Assembly (NCBI RefSeq): GCF_900113835.1
Contig: NZ_FOQV01000005.1
Location: 164,796 to 228,795, forward strand
Direction of reading: 5' to 3'
DNA from: Allobosea sp. OK403
GTDB lineage: Bacteria > Pseudomonadota > Alphaproteobacteria > Rhizobiales > Beijerinckiaceae
DNA: 64,000 nucleotides
This document shows positions 32,655 to 43,888 of this stretch, piece after piece. Made by a program: the position numbers and the translations under genes. A model generated the notes under the pieces. That model saw only the letters and a list, made by a program, of their open reading frames with translations, did not search any database and was not told the DNA's origin. How positions within the stretch are numbered: position 1 is the first letter of the stretch; the number at the start of each line of letters is the position of its first letter.

Positions 32655-32903
32655 ATGCGCGCTATCCTCGTGGCAACGCTCATCTGCATGAGCGCCTCAG
32701 CAGCCATGTCCCAGGTGACCGATCCCGACATGAACTGCGCCGACTATCTCAAGCTGGCAGCATCCGCCGGCCCCACGCCAAAGACAGGCGATGCGGCGAC
32801 GGACAAGATGGCGGCCGAGGTCGACACGAAGATGAAATCCTACTGCACCGCCAATCCCAAGGCCAAGGCAATGGACGCTGCCGCGAAGGCGATGGGCGGC
32901 TGA
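32655..32903 (+). CDS. HdeA/HdeB-like small periplasmic protein
   Basis: 82 residues. Signal peptide MRAILVATLICMSASAAMSQ, then a short mature domain with two Cys (MNCADYLKL and KSYCTANPK) spaced as in HdeA-like acid-stress chaperones. GGAGAT precedes the ATG. A strong terminator follows, so it is monocistronic. Family assignment rests on size, the Cys pair and the NCADYL-type motif. Confidence 0.7.
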   Translation: MRAILVATLICMSASAAMSQVTDPDMNCADYLKLAASAGPTPKTGDAATDKMAAEVDTKMKSYCTANPKAKAMDAAAKAMGG

Positions 32904-32944
32904 GATTTTGCCGCACCGCATGCTCCTCGGAGTCTGAAACAAGA

Positions 32945-32979
32945 AAAGGCCCGGCCTCCTTTCGGAGGGCCGGGCCTTT
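32945..32979 (+). terminator. Rho-independent terminator after the HdeA-like gene
   Basis: AAAGGCCCGGCCTCC pairs with GGAGGGCCGGGCCTTT (one bulge) with a TTTC loop and a short T-run. Strong and well placed 42 bases after the stop. Confidence 0.85.
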
Positions 32980-33148
32980 GACTGCCGTCATCTCGACGCA
33001 AACGCCGCGGCTGATTCCGATCCCGCTGAAGCTCCCGGAGCCAGTGGGGGTGGCACGGCTCGCTCGGGCCCACCAGCGACAAACCACCGGCTTGAGCGAG
33101 ACAACCTGACGGGTGGAGGCGCGCGCGCCGGACGGCTGCGCCGACGTC

Positions 33149-33310
33149 AGAGCGTGTTCGAGCGAAGTGGACGCCGGTTCGCGTGAAGAAGGCGCGCTAA
33201 AACAAAGAGCGGGAGTCATTGAACGAGCCATCTGGCAACGAGCCATCCAGCTCACACCCAAGAGTTGAGAGCTGGATGCGAAAACCGGCTCCCAGGTTGG
33301 CATCCGGCTC
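33149..33310 (-). repeat. Composite palindromic repeat, copy 5
   Basis: Core in minus orientation (GAGCGAAGTGGACGCCGGTT, CGCGTGAAGAAGGCGCG), followed by a second module with GAGAGCTGGATGCGAAAACC and GGCTCCCAGG. It parallels modules 2 and 3 of copy 4, in different order. Confidence 0.75.
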
Positions 33311-33464
33311 CGGCCGCAGCCAGGCACTCCCCGTGAAGACGGCGATGGCGCGCGATTTGCTCCTCATGCCCGGCGCGGCTTCTTAAGGCTCGGGTAACCA
33401 TGATGCATCACTTTTGAGCGGATAGAGGCCACCCCCGGCACAGAGCCATCTTGGGAGTGAAGTC

Positions 33465-33716
33465 ATGGACGCCTTTACGATGGTCATCATGGCCTGCGTG
33501 TCGGGGGAGCCGACATGCATGGCAACGCGAATCAGCGAGATGGGCTTCACCAGTGTCGAAGCCTGCGAAGCGCGGATCGACGAGATTACGCGCTCCATGA
33601 CCCAACAACTCGCCACTCATCAGGAATTCAAAGGTCGCGAAGTGACCTATGACGTCTCCTGCCTGGACCGAGCGCAGCTGCGGCGAAAGCTCGGCGTCGC
33701 GCAGGCTGATACCTAG
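33465..33716 (+). CDS. Small protein with paired cysteines, unknown
   Basis: 83 residues from an ATG with GGGAG upstream. Hydrophobic start (MDAFTMVIMACVSGEP), then CMATRISEMGFTSVEACEA and a C-terminal Cys (VSCLDRAQLRRKL). Similar small proteins are frequent in Hyphomicrobiales as uncharacterised families. Its last 30 bases and the following 90 bases are duplicated, imperfectly, at 34506-34624. Confidence 0.65.
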   Translation: MDAFTMVIMACVSGEPTCMATRISEMGFTSVEACEARIDEITRSMTQQLATHQEFKGREVTYDVSCLDRAQLRRKLGVAQADT

Positions 33717-33800
33717 CAGCGGCGGCAGGGCGCGCGGCATGCCGGTTGATTCGCCGGTAACCGTCACCAATTTCATCGGGTGGGGGATAAAAGCTGGGAT
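33678..33800 (+). repeat. Imperfect direct repeat, left copy
   Basis: Covers the last codons of the 83-residue gene (GGCGAAAGCTCGGCGTCGCG) and the DNA after it, up to GGGTGGGGGATAAAAGCTGG. A diverged copy is at 34506-34624. The two copies flank the 201-residue orphan gene on the opposite strand. Confidence 0.7.
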
Positions 33801-33830
33801 CAGCGTGGCCTTTCAGCGATGCATCATCCT

Positions 33831-34436
33831 TCACAGCCACAGGGCTGACTCCTCCGCGTCTCCGGTCAAGCTGAGGTTCTGGACGAAGATCACGCGTGAG
33901 AGGCTGAAGACACGCACGAAGGTCGCTTGCGGCTCCCACCAAGGCTCCACGACGGTGCCCCAGAAGTTCATGGCCACGTGCGGCATTCGCAGCAGCTTGG
34001 CCCGGACAAACAGCTCCTCCAGAGCCCGCTGCTGTTGTGCCGTGCCAAACAGCTGGAGATACAGACAGGGCGGCCTATACATCCCTCCGTCCGCCGTCTG
34101 GCCATAACCCATCGCCTCTTCACCAAACCGGCTGGCGAGGCGCAAGCGCTCGGAAATGGGCTTGAACTCGAGGCGGACCCGCATTTGCCTCAATGCACTT
34201 TGCTCGTCCGCGCCCAGTCTCCCCAAAAATCGGACCTTCATGTCCGCGGGGCGACCGGCGTCGCCCATGTCACACCCAGTGTCCATGGCGTCTATGCCGA
34301 CGAAGCTCTTTGTCGCAAGGTTCTCGCGGGAGAACTCGTCCCATAGGTCCGCGGTCCACTCCTTGGGCAGGGAGGGAGGCGGCGTGTCCTTCTTGCTCCA
34401 GAAACCCAAGGCGCCCCCCAACAGCGAGCTCCGCAT
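33831..34436 (-). CDS. Orphan protein, 201 residues, unknown
   Basis: Begins MRSSLLGGALGFWSKKDTPP and has a mixed alpha/beta look (GRPADMKVRFLGRLGADEQ, RLEFKPISERLRLASRFGEE, MPHVAMNFWGTVVEPWWEPQ), normal in composition and free of long low-complexity runs. No domain recognised. No Shine-Dalgarno is visible before the ATG. It is bracketed by direct repeats of the 3' end of the neighbouring small gene, which suggests it arrived by insertion or that the neighbour was duplicated around it. Confidence 0.6.
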   Translation of the reverse strand: MRSSLLGGALGFWSKKDTPPPSLPKEWTADLWDEFSRENLATKSFVGIDAMDTGCDMGDAGRPADMKVRFLGRLGADEQSALRQMRVRLEFKPISERLRLASRFGEEAMGYGQTADGGMYRPPCLYLQLFGTAQQQRALEELFVRAKLLRMPHVAMNFWGTVVEPWWEPQATFVRVFSLSRVIFVQNLSLTGDAEESALWL

Positions 34437-34505
34437 GCACTATGGAAGTCATTTTGTGACCGCCCCGTACGAACCGCACAAGACGTTCAGCCACTTCCCG
34501 AGTGG

Positions 34506-34624
34506 TTATGGCGAAAGCTCGGTGTCGCGCAGGCCGATACTAGCCACGGTCGCGGAGCATGCTGCCGACTGATTCGTCGGAACCGTCGCCAATCCTGATC
34601 GGTCGGGGGTAAAGACGGGGATAG
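34506..34624 (+). repeat. Imperfect direct repeat, right copy (gene-end relic)
   Basis: TGGCGAAAGCTCGGTGTCGC and onward align with 33678-33800, including CCGTCGCCAATCCTGATCGG and a final GGGGGTAAAGACGGGGAT. In frame it still spells the end of the small gene (RKLGVAQAD), so it is a relic of that gene's 3' end. Confidence 0.7.
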
Positions 34625-34681
34625 TCCCGGTTGAACCGGGCTAATCCCGCCGCGTTCCAGCTATTCAGCTTGGAGAAGAGA

Positions 34682-34757
<76 letters not shown>

Positions 34758-34953
34758 ACGCTAGCCGGCTGATTTGGGGGTCAGCCGGGATATTTCCGGG
34801 CGGTCATTCCTCACCTTTGCGGTGATCGACCGTCCCGTCCTTGTCGCCGCTGCGAGCGACGAAGCGCTCTATAGGCAGGAGTGCCGGAAGACTCAAGCGC
34901 AGAATGTCGCGCAATCGTCATTTCTTCACAGCCCCGCCCAGAGGGCGGAATCC

Positions 34954-35352
34954 TCAGACGTCCTCGTCGCCCTCGATGTCGCCATCGATCAGGTCGGCGA
35001 CGTCGTCATCACCTTCCTCGTCTTCCTCGAGGAAGGTGTCGTCCTCGGGGGCGATGTCGTCGTCCTCGACTTCGATATCGTCCTCGCTGGTGACGACGGC
35101 TTCCTTCTCGGTGGCTTCCGCATCGGCCTCGTCGAGCGAAACGAGTTCGACTGCGCCGTCGGCGACCTCGATCTCATCCTCGTCATCGGCGGGCTTGGCG
35201 GCAACGGCTGCCGCCTTCGCCTGGGGCTCGAACATCGAACGCGGGAAGGCCTGCCCGGTATAGGGCGAGACGATCGGATCCTTGTTCAGGTCGTAGAATT
35301 TGCGGCCCGTCGTCGGGCAAACGCGCTTAGTGCCAAGTTCCGGTTTCGCCAC
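34954..35352 (-). CDS. TIGR02300 family protein (FYDLN acid domain)
   Basis: 132 residues from a GTG start. The N-terminal 35 residues hold the family signature GTKRVCPTTGRKFYDLNKDP and PYTGQAFPRS, including the CPTTGRKFYDL zinc-finger-like box. The rest is an extremely acidic tail (runs such as EEDEEGDDDVADLIDGD). The family is conserved in alphaproteobacteria and lacks a known function. It is divergent from aroA and next to tRNA-Ala, a common arrangement in the order. Confidence 0.92.
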   Translation of the reverse strand: MAKPELGTKRVCPTTGRKFYDLNKDPIVSPYTGQAFPRSMFEPQAKAAAVAAKPADDEDEIEVADGAVELVSLDEADAEATEKEAVVTSEDDIEVEDDDIAPEDDTFLEEDEEGDDDVADLIDGDIEGDEDV

Positions 35353-35454
35353 TGCGTCGGACCTTCAATCATTCATGTTCTGAAAAGCAGGCGCGTCCGT
35401 TAGTCGGGGCAGACGCCCCTGTCAAATGTTGATTTCGCCCCGGGGCGCGCGTGA

Positions 35455-37541
<2,087 letters not shown>

Positions 37542-37677
37542 CTTTTCCAGGCGATCCGCCCGCCAATCCAAGTCACGAGAATGCGATAATAAGCGACTGA
37601 GCCTGCCCAGCTTTCGGCCTTGGCGGGAGTTGATACGAAGCGCACACTGCCGTCACGATAGGATGACGGAGGTGGCG

Positions 37678-38493
37678 ATGCGGCGTTGGCTGTTCGGTCT
37701 CTTGAGTCTCACGGCGGCGGGTCTGTTGACCGGTACGGCGCCCAAGGCGCAGCAACCCGCCGCACCGACTGAGGAGGTCGATGTCGCGCTCGTCCTGGCG
37801 CTCGACGTGTCCTATTCGATGGATATCGACGAGCTCGCCTTGCAGCGAAACGGCTATATCGAGGCCTTCCGCTCCAAGGAGCTGCATAACGCCATCGCCA
37901 AGGGGGCGATCGGCAAGATCGCCGTGACCTATTTCGAATGGGCCGGCACCGACTTCCAGCACATCGTCAAGTCCTGGACGATCATCGACACGCCGCAATC
38001 GGCGCTGGCCTTCGCCGAGGAGCTGGGCGAGGCGCCGACGCGGCGCGGCCGGCGCACCTCGATCTCAGGGGCGATCGACCTCGGCATGGCGCTTCTGGAA
38101 AAGTCCAACGTTACGGCGATGCGCCGGGTCATCGACATCTCCGGCGACGGCGCCAACAATGACGGGCGCCCTGTCACCGGCGCACGCGATGAAGCCGCCG
38201 CCAAGGGCATCAACATCAACGGCCTGCCGATCATGCTGAAGCAGGGGGGCTATTTCGATATCGAAAACCTCGACGTCTACTACAAGGACTGCGTGGTCAC
38301 CGGCATCGGCGCCTTCGTGATCCCGATTCGTGAGCGCCATCAATTCGTCGATGCGACGCGGACCAAGCTGGTGCGCGAGATCGCCGAGATGCCGCGTGAT
38401 GGCGAGGCGCTCGTCCAGAAGGCGCAGTCGACGGGCCAGAACCCGAACTGCCTGGCAGGCGAGCGGCAATGGCGCGACCGAATGGGGAATTGA
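37678..38493 (+). CDS. DUF1194 von Willebrand factor A-like exported protein
   Basis: 271 residues from the ATG at 37678, chosen for GGAGG six bases upstream and the signal peptide right after it (MRRWLFGLLSLTAAGLLTG). The frame is open much further upstream. The vWA core begins VDVALVLALDVSYSMDIDE, a MIDAS-like DxSxS motif, and continues through RRVIDISGDGANNDGRP. The DUF1194 family is periplasmic or secreted with an unknown role. Alone after cmk. Confidence 0.88.
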   Translation: MRRWLFGLLSLTAAGLLTGTAPKAQQPAAPTEEVDVALVLALDVSYSMDIDELALQRNGYIEAFRSKELHNAIAKGAIGKIAVTYFEWAGTDFQHIVKSWTIIDTPQSALAFAEELGEAPTRRGRRTSISGAIDLGMALLEKSNVTAMRRVIDISGDGANNDGRPVTGARDEAAAKGININGLPIMLKQGGYFDIENLDVYYKDCVVTGIGAFVIPIRERHQFVDATRTKLVREIAEMPRDGEALVQKAQSTGQNPNCLAGERQWRDRMGN

Positions 38494-38516
38494 ACAGCGA
38501 CACGCGGGAATTCTAC

Positions 38517-38630
38517 TCCGTCGTCGTGGTCGGACTTGCGTCATGGTCGGGCTTGTCCCGACCATCCACGTCTTCGCTGATCCAGGCTTGTGTTCAAGAC
38601 ATGGATACTCGCCACAAGGGCGAGCATGAC
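38517..38630. repeat. Intergenic hairpin element
   Basis: Contains ATGGTCGGG-CTTGT-CCCGACCAT (38543-38565) and further complementary arms. It resembles the common GGTCGGGCTTGTCCCGACCA element of alphaproteobacteria and could stop transcription of both convergent genes. Confidence 0.65.
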
Positions 38631-38639
38631 GGCAGAGCC

Positions 38640-41147
38640 TCAAGTCCCGCGCGGCTTCGCCCTTGTCGTCGGCGGAGCGGCGGCCGGATCATCCGGCCAG
38701 GGATGGCGCGGATAGCGGCCCTTCATCTCGGACTTCACCGCTGACCATGAGCCGCGCCAGAAGCCAGGCAAGTCTCGGGTGATCTGGATGGGCTTGTGCC
38801 CCGGCGAGAGCAATTCCAGCACCAGCGGCACGCGCCCGCCGGCCAGCGCCGGGTGGACGGCGAGCCCGAAGAGCTCCTGCACCCGCACCGAGATCGTCGG
38901 GCCGGCCTCGGCGGCATAGTCGACCGCGAGGTTGGAACCCGTCGGCGCGACGAAATGTGTCGGAGCCTCGGCATCGAGCCGGCGTTTCAGATCCCAGGGC
39001 AAAAGCTCGGTCAGCGCCGCGTCGAGATCGGAGGCCTGGATCGCCGCAAGCGATGAGCGCCCCAGAAGATGCGGCGCGAGCCAAGTCGCGACATCGAGCC
39101 CCAGGCCCTCATCCGTCAGGTCGGGCCAGGGATTGTCGCCGCCCGAGGCCATCATCGCCGTGCGCAGGAAAGCGACGCGCTCGCGCAATTGCACTTGCGC
39201 CTTTGTCCAGGGCAGGAGCCCGATGCCGAGCGCTGCGATGCCCCCGGCCAGCGCCGTGGCGTTGTCCAGTGACGCGTCGACCGGCAAGGGCCGTTCGGCC
39301 AGCAGCAGCGCGCCATAGCGCCTGACGGCGCGGACACGCAGCGCGCGCGCGGCCCGCTCGAACGTGACCTCGCTGCGCTCCTCGATCGTGAAAGGCGCGA
39401 GCCCCTCGCCCGCGAGCCAGAGGATCTCCGCCTCCGTGATCGCCACAGCCGCCATGATACGCGCCTGCTGGGCGGCCCCGGTCACCTCCGCCACCACGAG
39501 CCAGGGCTCGCGCGCCAGCCGCTGGGAGGGCTCCAGCGCCGCGCCGCGGCCATTGGCGAGCAGGTACTGGCCGGAGCCCGCGCTGCGTGCTCTGGCGATG
39601 CGGTCAGGATAGGCCAGCGCCAGCAGAAGGCCCGGCGACAGTGCCAGCTCTCGCCGCTTCGGTTTCGCTTTCTCCGCGTCGCGCGCCCAGCCTTCGGCCA
39701 GCCGGCGCATATCCGCAGCGCGGCCGCCGCGCTCGCGACCGAGACGCTCCAGGCGCTCGGCCAGATCGATCGCATCGCCGCCCAACCCACGCTCGACCAG
39801 CAGCGCGGCGAGCTCGGCGGCCGAGCTCGCCTGGCCGAAGCCCGCGGCTGCCACGACCATGCGCGCCAGCCGGGGCGGCAGGGGCAGCGCCTGGAGCGCC
39901 TTGCCCTCGGGCGTGATGCGGCCATCGCCGTCGAGCGCGTGCAGCGTCGTCAGCAGGGCGCGCGCCTCCTTCAGGGCCGGTGCGGGCGGCGTATCGAGGA
40001 AGGCGAGGCTCGTCGGGTCGGTCACCCCCCAGGCGGCGCAATCGAGCAGCAGGGGGGCAAGGTCGGCGGAGAGGATTTCGGGCCGTGCGAAGGCCTCCAG
40101 CGCGCCGGTGCCGGCCTCCTCCCAGAGCCGGTAGCAGATGCCGGGCTCGGTGCGCCCGGCGCGGCCGCGACGCTGGTCTGCCGCCGCGCGGCTGACGCGG
40201 CGCGTCTCCAATCGGGTCACGCCGATATCGGGCTCGTAGACCGGCACGCGGGCAAGGCCTGAATCGATCACCACGCGCACGCCCTCGATCGTCAGCGAGG
40301 TCTCGGCGATGGCGGTCGCCAATACGACCTTGCGGTGGCCCTTGGGCGCAGGCAGCACGGCGCGGTCCTGCTCGGCCTGGTCGAGCGCGCCATAGAGCGG
40401 CGTGATCTCGACGGAAGCCTCGCGGATGCGCTCGCGCAGGCGCTCCTCGACACGACGGATCTCGCCCTGCCCGGGCAGGAAGACGAGCAGCGAGCCCGCC
40501 TGCTCGTTCAGTGCCAGAAGCACGGCTTCCGTGACCTGGTCCTCGATGCGCTTCAGCGGATCGCGGCCGCGATAGCGCGTCTCGACCGGAAAGGCCCGCC
40601 CCTGGCTCTCGATCACCGGTGCTTCGCCGAGCAGTCGCGCGACGCGGGCGCCGTCGAGCGTCGCCGACATCACTAGGATGCGCAGATCCTCGCGCAGGCC
40701 CGCCTGCGCATCGAGCGCCAGCGCCAGGCCGAAATCGGCATCGAGCGAGCGTTCGTGGAACTCGTCGAAGAGCACGGCCGCTACGCCGTCGAGCCCGGGA
40801 TCGTCGAGGATCATCCGGGCGAAGACGCCCTCGGTGACGACCTCGATGCGGGTTTTCGGGCCGATCCTGGAGCCGAGCCGGACGCGCAGGCCGACCGTCT
40901 CGCCAACGCGCTCGCCCAGCGTCTGCGCCATGCGGTTGGCGGCCCCGCGCGCTGCGAGCCGGCGCGGCTCCAGCAGGATCAGCTTGCCGCCCTTCGCCCA
41001 GGGCTCGTCGAGCAAGGCGAGCGGCACGCGCGTGGTCTTGCCCGCGCCGGGCGGCGCGACGAGGACGGCGTTGGATCGCGCCCGCAGCGAGGCTGCGAGC
41101 TCGTCCAAGACGGTATCGATGGGGAGCTTCGTGTCGAAGGCGCGCAT
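38640..41147 (-). CDS. hrpB: ATP-dependent helicase HrpB
   Basis: About 835 residues from the ATG at 41147 (MRAFDTKLPID); longer in-frame starts lack support. DEAH-box set: Walker A APPGAGKTTRVPLALL, LFDEFHERSLDADFGL, VMSATLDGAR, then helicase-C QRRGRAGRTEPG and the HrpB-specific C-terminal domain ending PGFWRGSWSAVKSEMKGRYPRHPWPDDP. The family is a predicted RNA helicase; its cell role is poorly known. It stands alone. Confidence 0.95.
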   Translation of the reverse strand: MRAFDTKLPIDTVLDELAASLRARSNAVLVAPPGAGKTTRVPLALLDEPWAKGGKLILLEPRRLAARGAANRMAQTLGERVGETVGLRVRLGSRIGPKTRIEVVTEGVFARMILDDPGLDGVAAVLFDEFHERSLDADFGLALALDAQAGLREDLRILVMSATLDGARVARLLGEAPVIESQGRAFPVETRYRGRDPLKRIEDQVTEAVLLALNEQAGSLLVFLPGQGEIRRVEERLRERIREASVEITPLYGALDQAEQDRAVLPAPKGHRKVVLATAIAETSLTIEGVRVVIDSGLARVPVYEPDIGVTRLETRRVSRAAADQRRGRAGRTEPGICYRLWEEAGTGALEAFARPEILSADLAPLLLDCAAWGVTDPTSLAFLDTPPAPALKEARALLTTLHALDGDGRITPEGKALQALPLPPRLARMVVAAAGFGQASSAAELAALLVERGLGGDAIDLAERLERLGRERGGRAADMRRLAEGWARDAEKAKPKRRELALSPGLLLALAYPDRIARARSAGSGQYLLANGRGAALEPSQRLAREPWLVVAEVTGAAQQARIMAAVAITEAEILWLAGEGLAPFTIEERSEVTFERAARALRVRAVRRYGALLLAERPLPVDASLDNATALAGGIAALGIGLLPWTKAQVQLRERVAFLRTAMMASGGDNPWPDLTDEGLGLDVATWLAPHLLGRSSLAAIQASDLDAALTELLPWDLKRRLDAEAPTHFVAPTGSNLAVDYAAEAGPTISVRVQELFGLAVHPALAGGRVPLVLELLSPGHKPIQITRDLPGFWRGSWSAVKSEMKGRYPRHPWPDDPAAAPPTTRAKPRGT

Positions 41148-41354
41148 GACGCCTCGCCTGTGGCGCGCCGAGACGGGAAGCGCAAGCCTCTGAGCGGAAT
41201 GCGGCGCCCGAGTTTCCAGCAAGGCCTGGTGCTCAATCGGGGTTGCATGCAGCAGGAAGGGATTGCCCAGGGCCGGCGGGATTTGGCAGGATCGCACCAT
41301 CAGCCTGGCGCCACGTGCGTCCCATCTTCCGAGAGATCAGATGCAAGAAATCAG

Positions 41355-42194
41355 ATGTATGTGAGCCTCATTCGTCGCGGCTTCATGTGGTTCATCGGCG
41401 CGCTGGCGCTGGGCGGCTCGTCCCGTGCCGGCGAACCGAAGCCCATTCCCGCGACGCCCCAACCCTCCGTCATGCCGCGCCATGTCCTGTGTTTTCTCGG
41501 CCGCGCGCATGATCTGGCGCGGTTGTCCGAAGCCGCCCGCAACGTGATCGGCACTGGGCCCAAGGGCTTCAGCATCGACACGGATTATTCCCAGGATGAG
41601 GCGGATGACCGGATGGAGCGGTCATTTGCGGTGTGCTGGGACCGCGTGCAGCCCAATGCCTGGACGGCCTCGGACGAGCGGGCCGTCGCGGAGCATGGCT
41701 CGGTGCTTTATGTGATGGGGCCGCAAATGACGGCCGAGACGGCCGTCGAGACCTCCGCCACCGCCTTGCTGTTGGTGCAACGGCTCATCCAGGCCGGAGC
41801 GGTGGCCGTCAAAGGGGAAAGCGCCGGGATCGCGCATGGGCTGGCGCGCTGGCAGGAGCTGGCGGCGCAGGCGCAAATGGCACGCGAAGCCGGCGACAAG
41901 CTGGCGCTCGGCCGGATCTGCCGCCTGGCCTTCGCGAAACGCCCGCTGGAGGCCAAGGGCTATCTGGAAAGCGTCGGCTTTCACCTCGTCGCTCTGCCGG
42001 AGGTCTATGCGCCGAAGTCGCTGGGCAGCGAACGGGCGGTCGTCGCGCTCATGGACGAGGTCGCCGACGAGATCGCGAAGCGCGGGCTGGAGGCGACGCT
42101 GCGCGAGCGCAAGGCGAGCCTGTCATTCGCATCGACCTATGACGAGGACGAATTCAAATTCAATCCCTATGGGATCGTCAGGCTTCCGGCCTAG
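41355..42194 (+). CDS. Conserved protein, possibly DUF4261-like
   Basis: 279 residues from the ATG at 41355. The frame is open back to 40755, but that overlaps hrpB antisense. A hydrophobic start (MWFIGALALGGSSRAG) may be a signal. The core VLYVMGPQMTAETAVETSA then ALLLVQRLIQAGAVAVKGES recalls DUF4261-type proteins, but I am not certain. The C-terminus reads YDEDEFKFNPYGIVRLP. No partner gene in operon. Confidence 0.6.
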   Translation: MYVSLIRRGFMWFIGALALGGSSRAGEPKPIPATPQPSVMPRHVLCFLGRAHDLARLSEAARNVIGTGPKGFSIDTDYSQDEADDRMERSFAVCWDRVQPNAWTASDERAVAEHGSVLYVMGPQMTAETAVETSATALLLVQRLIQAGAVAVKGESAGIAHGLARWQELAAQAQMAREAGDKLALGRICRLAFAKRPLEAKGYLESVGFHLVALPEVYAPKSLGSERAVVALMDEVADEIAKRGLEATLRERKASLSFASTYDEDEFKFNPYGIVRLPA

Positions 42195-42234
42195 TTTCGA
42201 ACGCAGACAGCCCGCTTTGGCGGGTATCTCCGCC

Positions 42235-43023
42235 TCAGGCGGCCTGCTTCAGCCCGACCTCGAAGGGCGACAGCACGACCGCGCCAGTTCGCACCGTGAC
42301 CAGCGTGTTGGCCGGCAGCGCCTGCCAGCAATCGCGCGCGGCATCGACCGGCTCGGAGGCGATGATGACGCTGTTGCCGCGGTCGCAGAGATAGAGCGTC
42401 GGCGGCTTGGGGTCGGAGGACCAGCGCACGGCATGGACGCTGTCACCATCGGCAAGCGCCGCAGCGCAGCGCAGGGGCTCGCGAATGCCGGCCTGCTGCA
42501 TCAGGGCGAGCGCTTCGCCCAGTGCCCAGGCCAGCGCTTCGCCAGGCGCCATTCCCTCGGCCATGCGGGCCAGGGTGAGCAGGAAGATCGCCTCGGAATC
42601 GGTCGTGCCGACGCGGACGCCATAGAGCGCATCCGGAATCAGGCTCTCCAGTTTGCGGCGGATCAGGCCGTAGCCGCCGATCTGGCCGTTATGCATGAAG
42701 AGGTGGTGGCCATGGGCGAAGGGGTGGCAATTGGCCCGCGTTGTCGCAGTGCCGGTCGCGGCGCGGACATGGGCGAAGAACAGATGCGAGCGGACCTGGC
42801 GCGCGATCGAGAGCAGGTTTTCATCCGCCCAGGCGGGCCTGACCTCCCGGTAGAGCCCGGGCTCGCGCCTGTCGCCATACCAGCCGACGCCGAAACCGTC
42901 GCCATTCGTACCGGTCTTGGTTTCCTCGGCATGGAGCGACTGATGGATCAGCGAATGGCAGGGCGCCGCGACGAGATCCTCAAGAAAGACTGGCGCGCCT
43001 GAATAGGCAAGGAAACGGCACAT
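42235..43023 (-). CDS. Class II glutamine amidotransferase (YafJ-like)
   Basis: 262 residues. The N-terminal nucleophile Cys is at position 2 (MCRFLAYSG), followed by GTNGDGFGVGWYG, FFAHVRAATGTATTRANCHPF and HNGQIGGYGLIRR, the full GATase II core. The TTDSEAIFLLTLA segment closes the Ntn fold. The acceptor of the released ammonia is unknown; close homologues are annotated only by the domain. It stands alone. Confidence 0.92.
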   Translation of the reverse strand: MCRFLAYSGAPVFLEDLVAAPCHSLIHQSLHAEETKTGTNGDGFGVGWYGDRREPGLYREVRPAWADENLLSIARQVRSHLFFAHVRAATGTATTRANCHPFAHGHHLFMHNGQIGGYGLIRRKLESLIPDALYGVRVGTTDSEAIFLLTLARMAEGMAPGEALAWALGEALALMQQAGIREPLRCAAALADGDSVHAVRWSSDPKPPTLYLCDRGNSVIIASEPVDAARDCWQALPANTLVTVRTGAVVLSPFEVGLKQAA

Positions 43024-43088
43024 GATCGGTCCCGAATCGGTCGCGGCCGGGATGCCGCTAGGAGGAGATTATTCTACAGGGATGAATG

Positions 43089-43251
43089 CCGGCATAACAA
43101 TCGACCAATGCGGGTCATTCCGCACGCGCTGCGGCGCGCAGTGCCTTCGCGCGGATGCGGAACCGCGAGACGAGAGGGCGCCCCATCCTGACGACGGCCC
43201 CGCATCTGCACGGCATCGCGCCGTGCCGCGGCTGGCACGGAATGACGACGG
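43089..43251. repeat. Imperfect inverted repeat region
   Basis: TCATTCCGCACGCGC near 43112 and GGCACGGAATGAC near 43235 are opposed, with several GC-rich arms between. It has the look of the other intergenic elements. It separates the amidotransferase gene and the exported protein gene. Confidence 0.45.
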
Positions 43252-43252
43252 G

Positions 43253-43732
43253 CTACTCGCCGCAGGTGAAATCGAGCTTCGCGCTCTTGGCGCTGCGGCC
43301 GACCTTGACCTCGATATCGAGCGGCGCGCAGGTCGCGTTGTCGAGCAGGAAGGCCTTGTGGATGCGCCCGCTCTCGCCGAACAGGAACCCGCCATAAACG
43401 CGCCGCAGCAGGGTCTTCTCGCCGGTCCTGGTCCGCTGCTTGACCGTGATGGAGGCAAGGTCGCGGGCGATCTTGTCGGAGGATTTGGTGTTCTTTGCGC
43501 CGGTGAACACCAATGTCACCAGAACCGCATCTGCCGGCTCGCCGGCATCGCCCTCACCGATGACCGTGTTGTGCAGCGACTTGTTGGCGCCAATGAGATT
43601 ATCCGAGAGCTTGCCGGAGCGTTCGAGGAAGATCTGGGCCCTGATCTCGGCGACCGAGACCTGGGCCAAGACCGGACTGGCCAGGGCCGGGACGAAGATA
43701 AGGGCCAGCAGAACTGGCAGAAGCGCTCGCAT
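43253..43732 (-). CDS. Exported protein of unknown function
   Basis: 159 residues with a clear signal peptide (MRALLPVLLALIFVPALASPVLA). The mature part is beta-rich (DAVLVTLVFTGAKNTKS, LRRVYGGFLFGESGRIHKAF) with two Cys (NATCAPLDI and DFTCGE) that could form a disulfide. No family recognised. Confidence 0.7.
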   Translation of the reverse strand: MRALLPVLLALIFVPALASPVLAQVSVAEIRAQIFLERSGKLSDNLIGANKSLHNTVIGEGDAGEPADAVLVTLVFTGAKNTKSSDKIARDLASITVKQRTRTGEKTLLRRVYGGFLFGESGRIHKAFLLDNATCAPLDIEVKVGRSAKSAKLDFTCGE

Positions 43733-43888
43733 CCTCGAAATCCCCTCGTCGTCTCTCGTTGCGTCAACCGGGCCTATACTGATTTGGCCCTCGGTTGCTA
43801 GGCTTTCGCTCCTCGTCTAACCAGCTACAGTCCATAACAGTCTCTAGGCATTGATGATGATGACAACCACGCGAAAAGCGGGCGGGGG

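Larger units (their letters stand above)
32904..33464. other. Intergenic region with terminator and repeat
   Basis: About 560 bases. It holds the terminator at 32945-32979 and a repeat at 33149-33310. The remainder has only overlapping short frames with no domain. Confidence 0.4.

Noticed and set aside
40755..41354. 200-codon upstream extension of the 41355 gene
   Set aside because: Lies antisense to hrpB and is Arg/Asp-rich; the signal-like start at 41355 is better.
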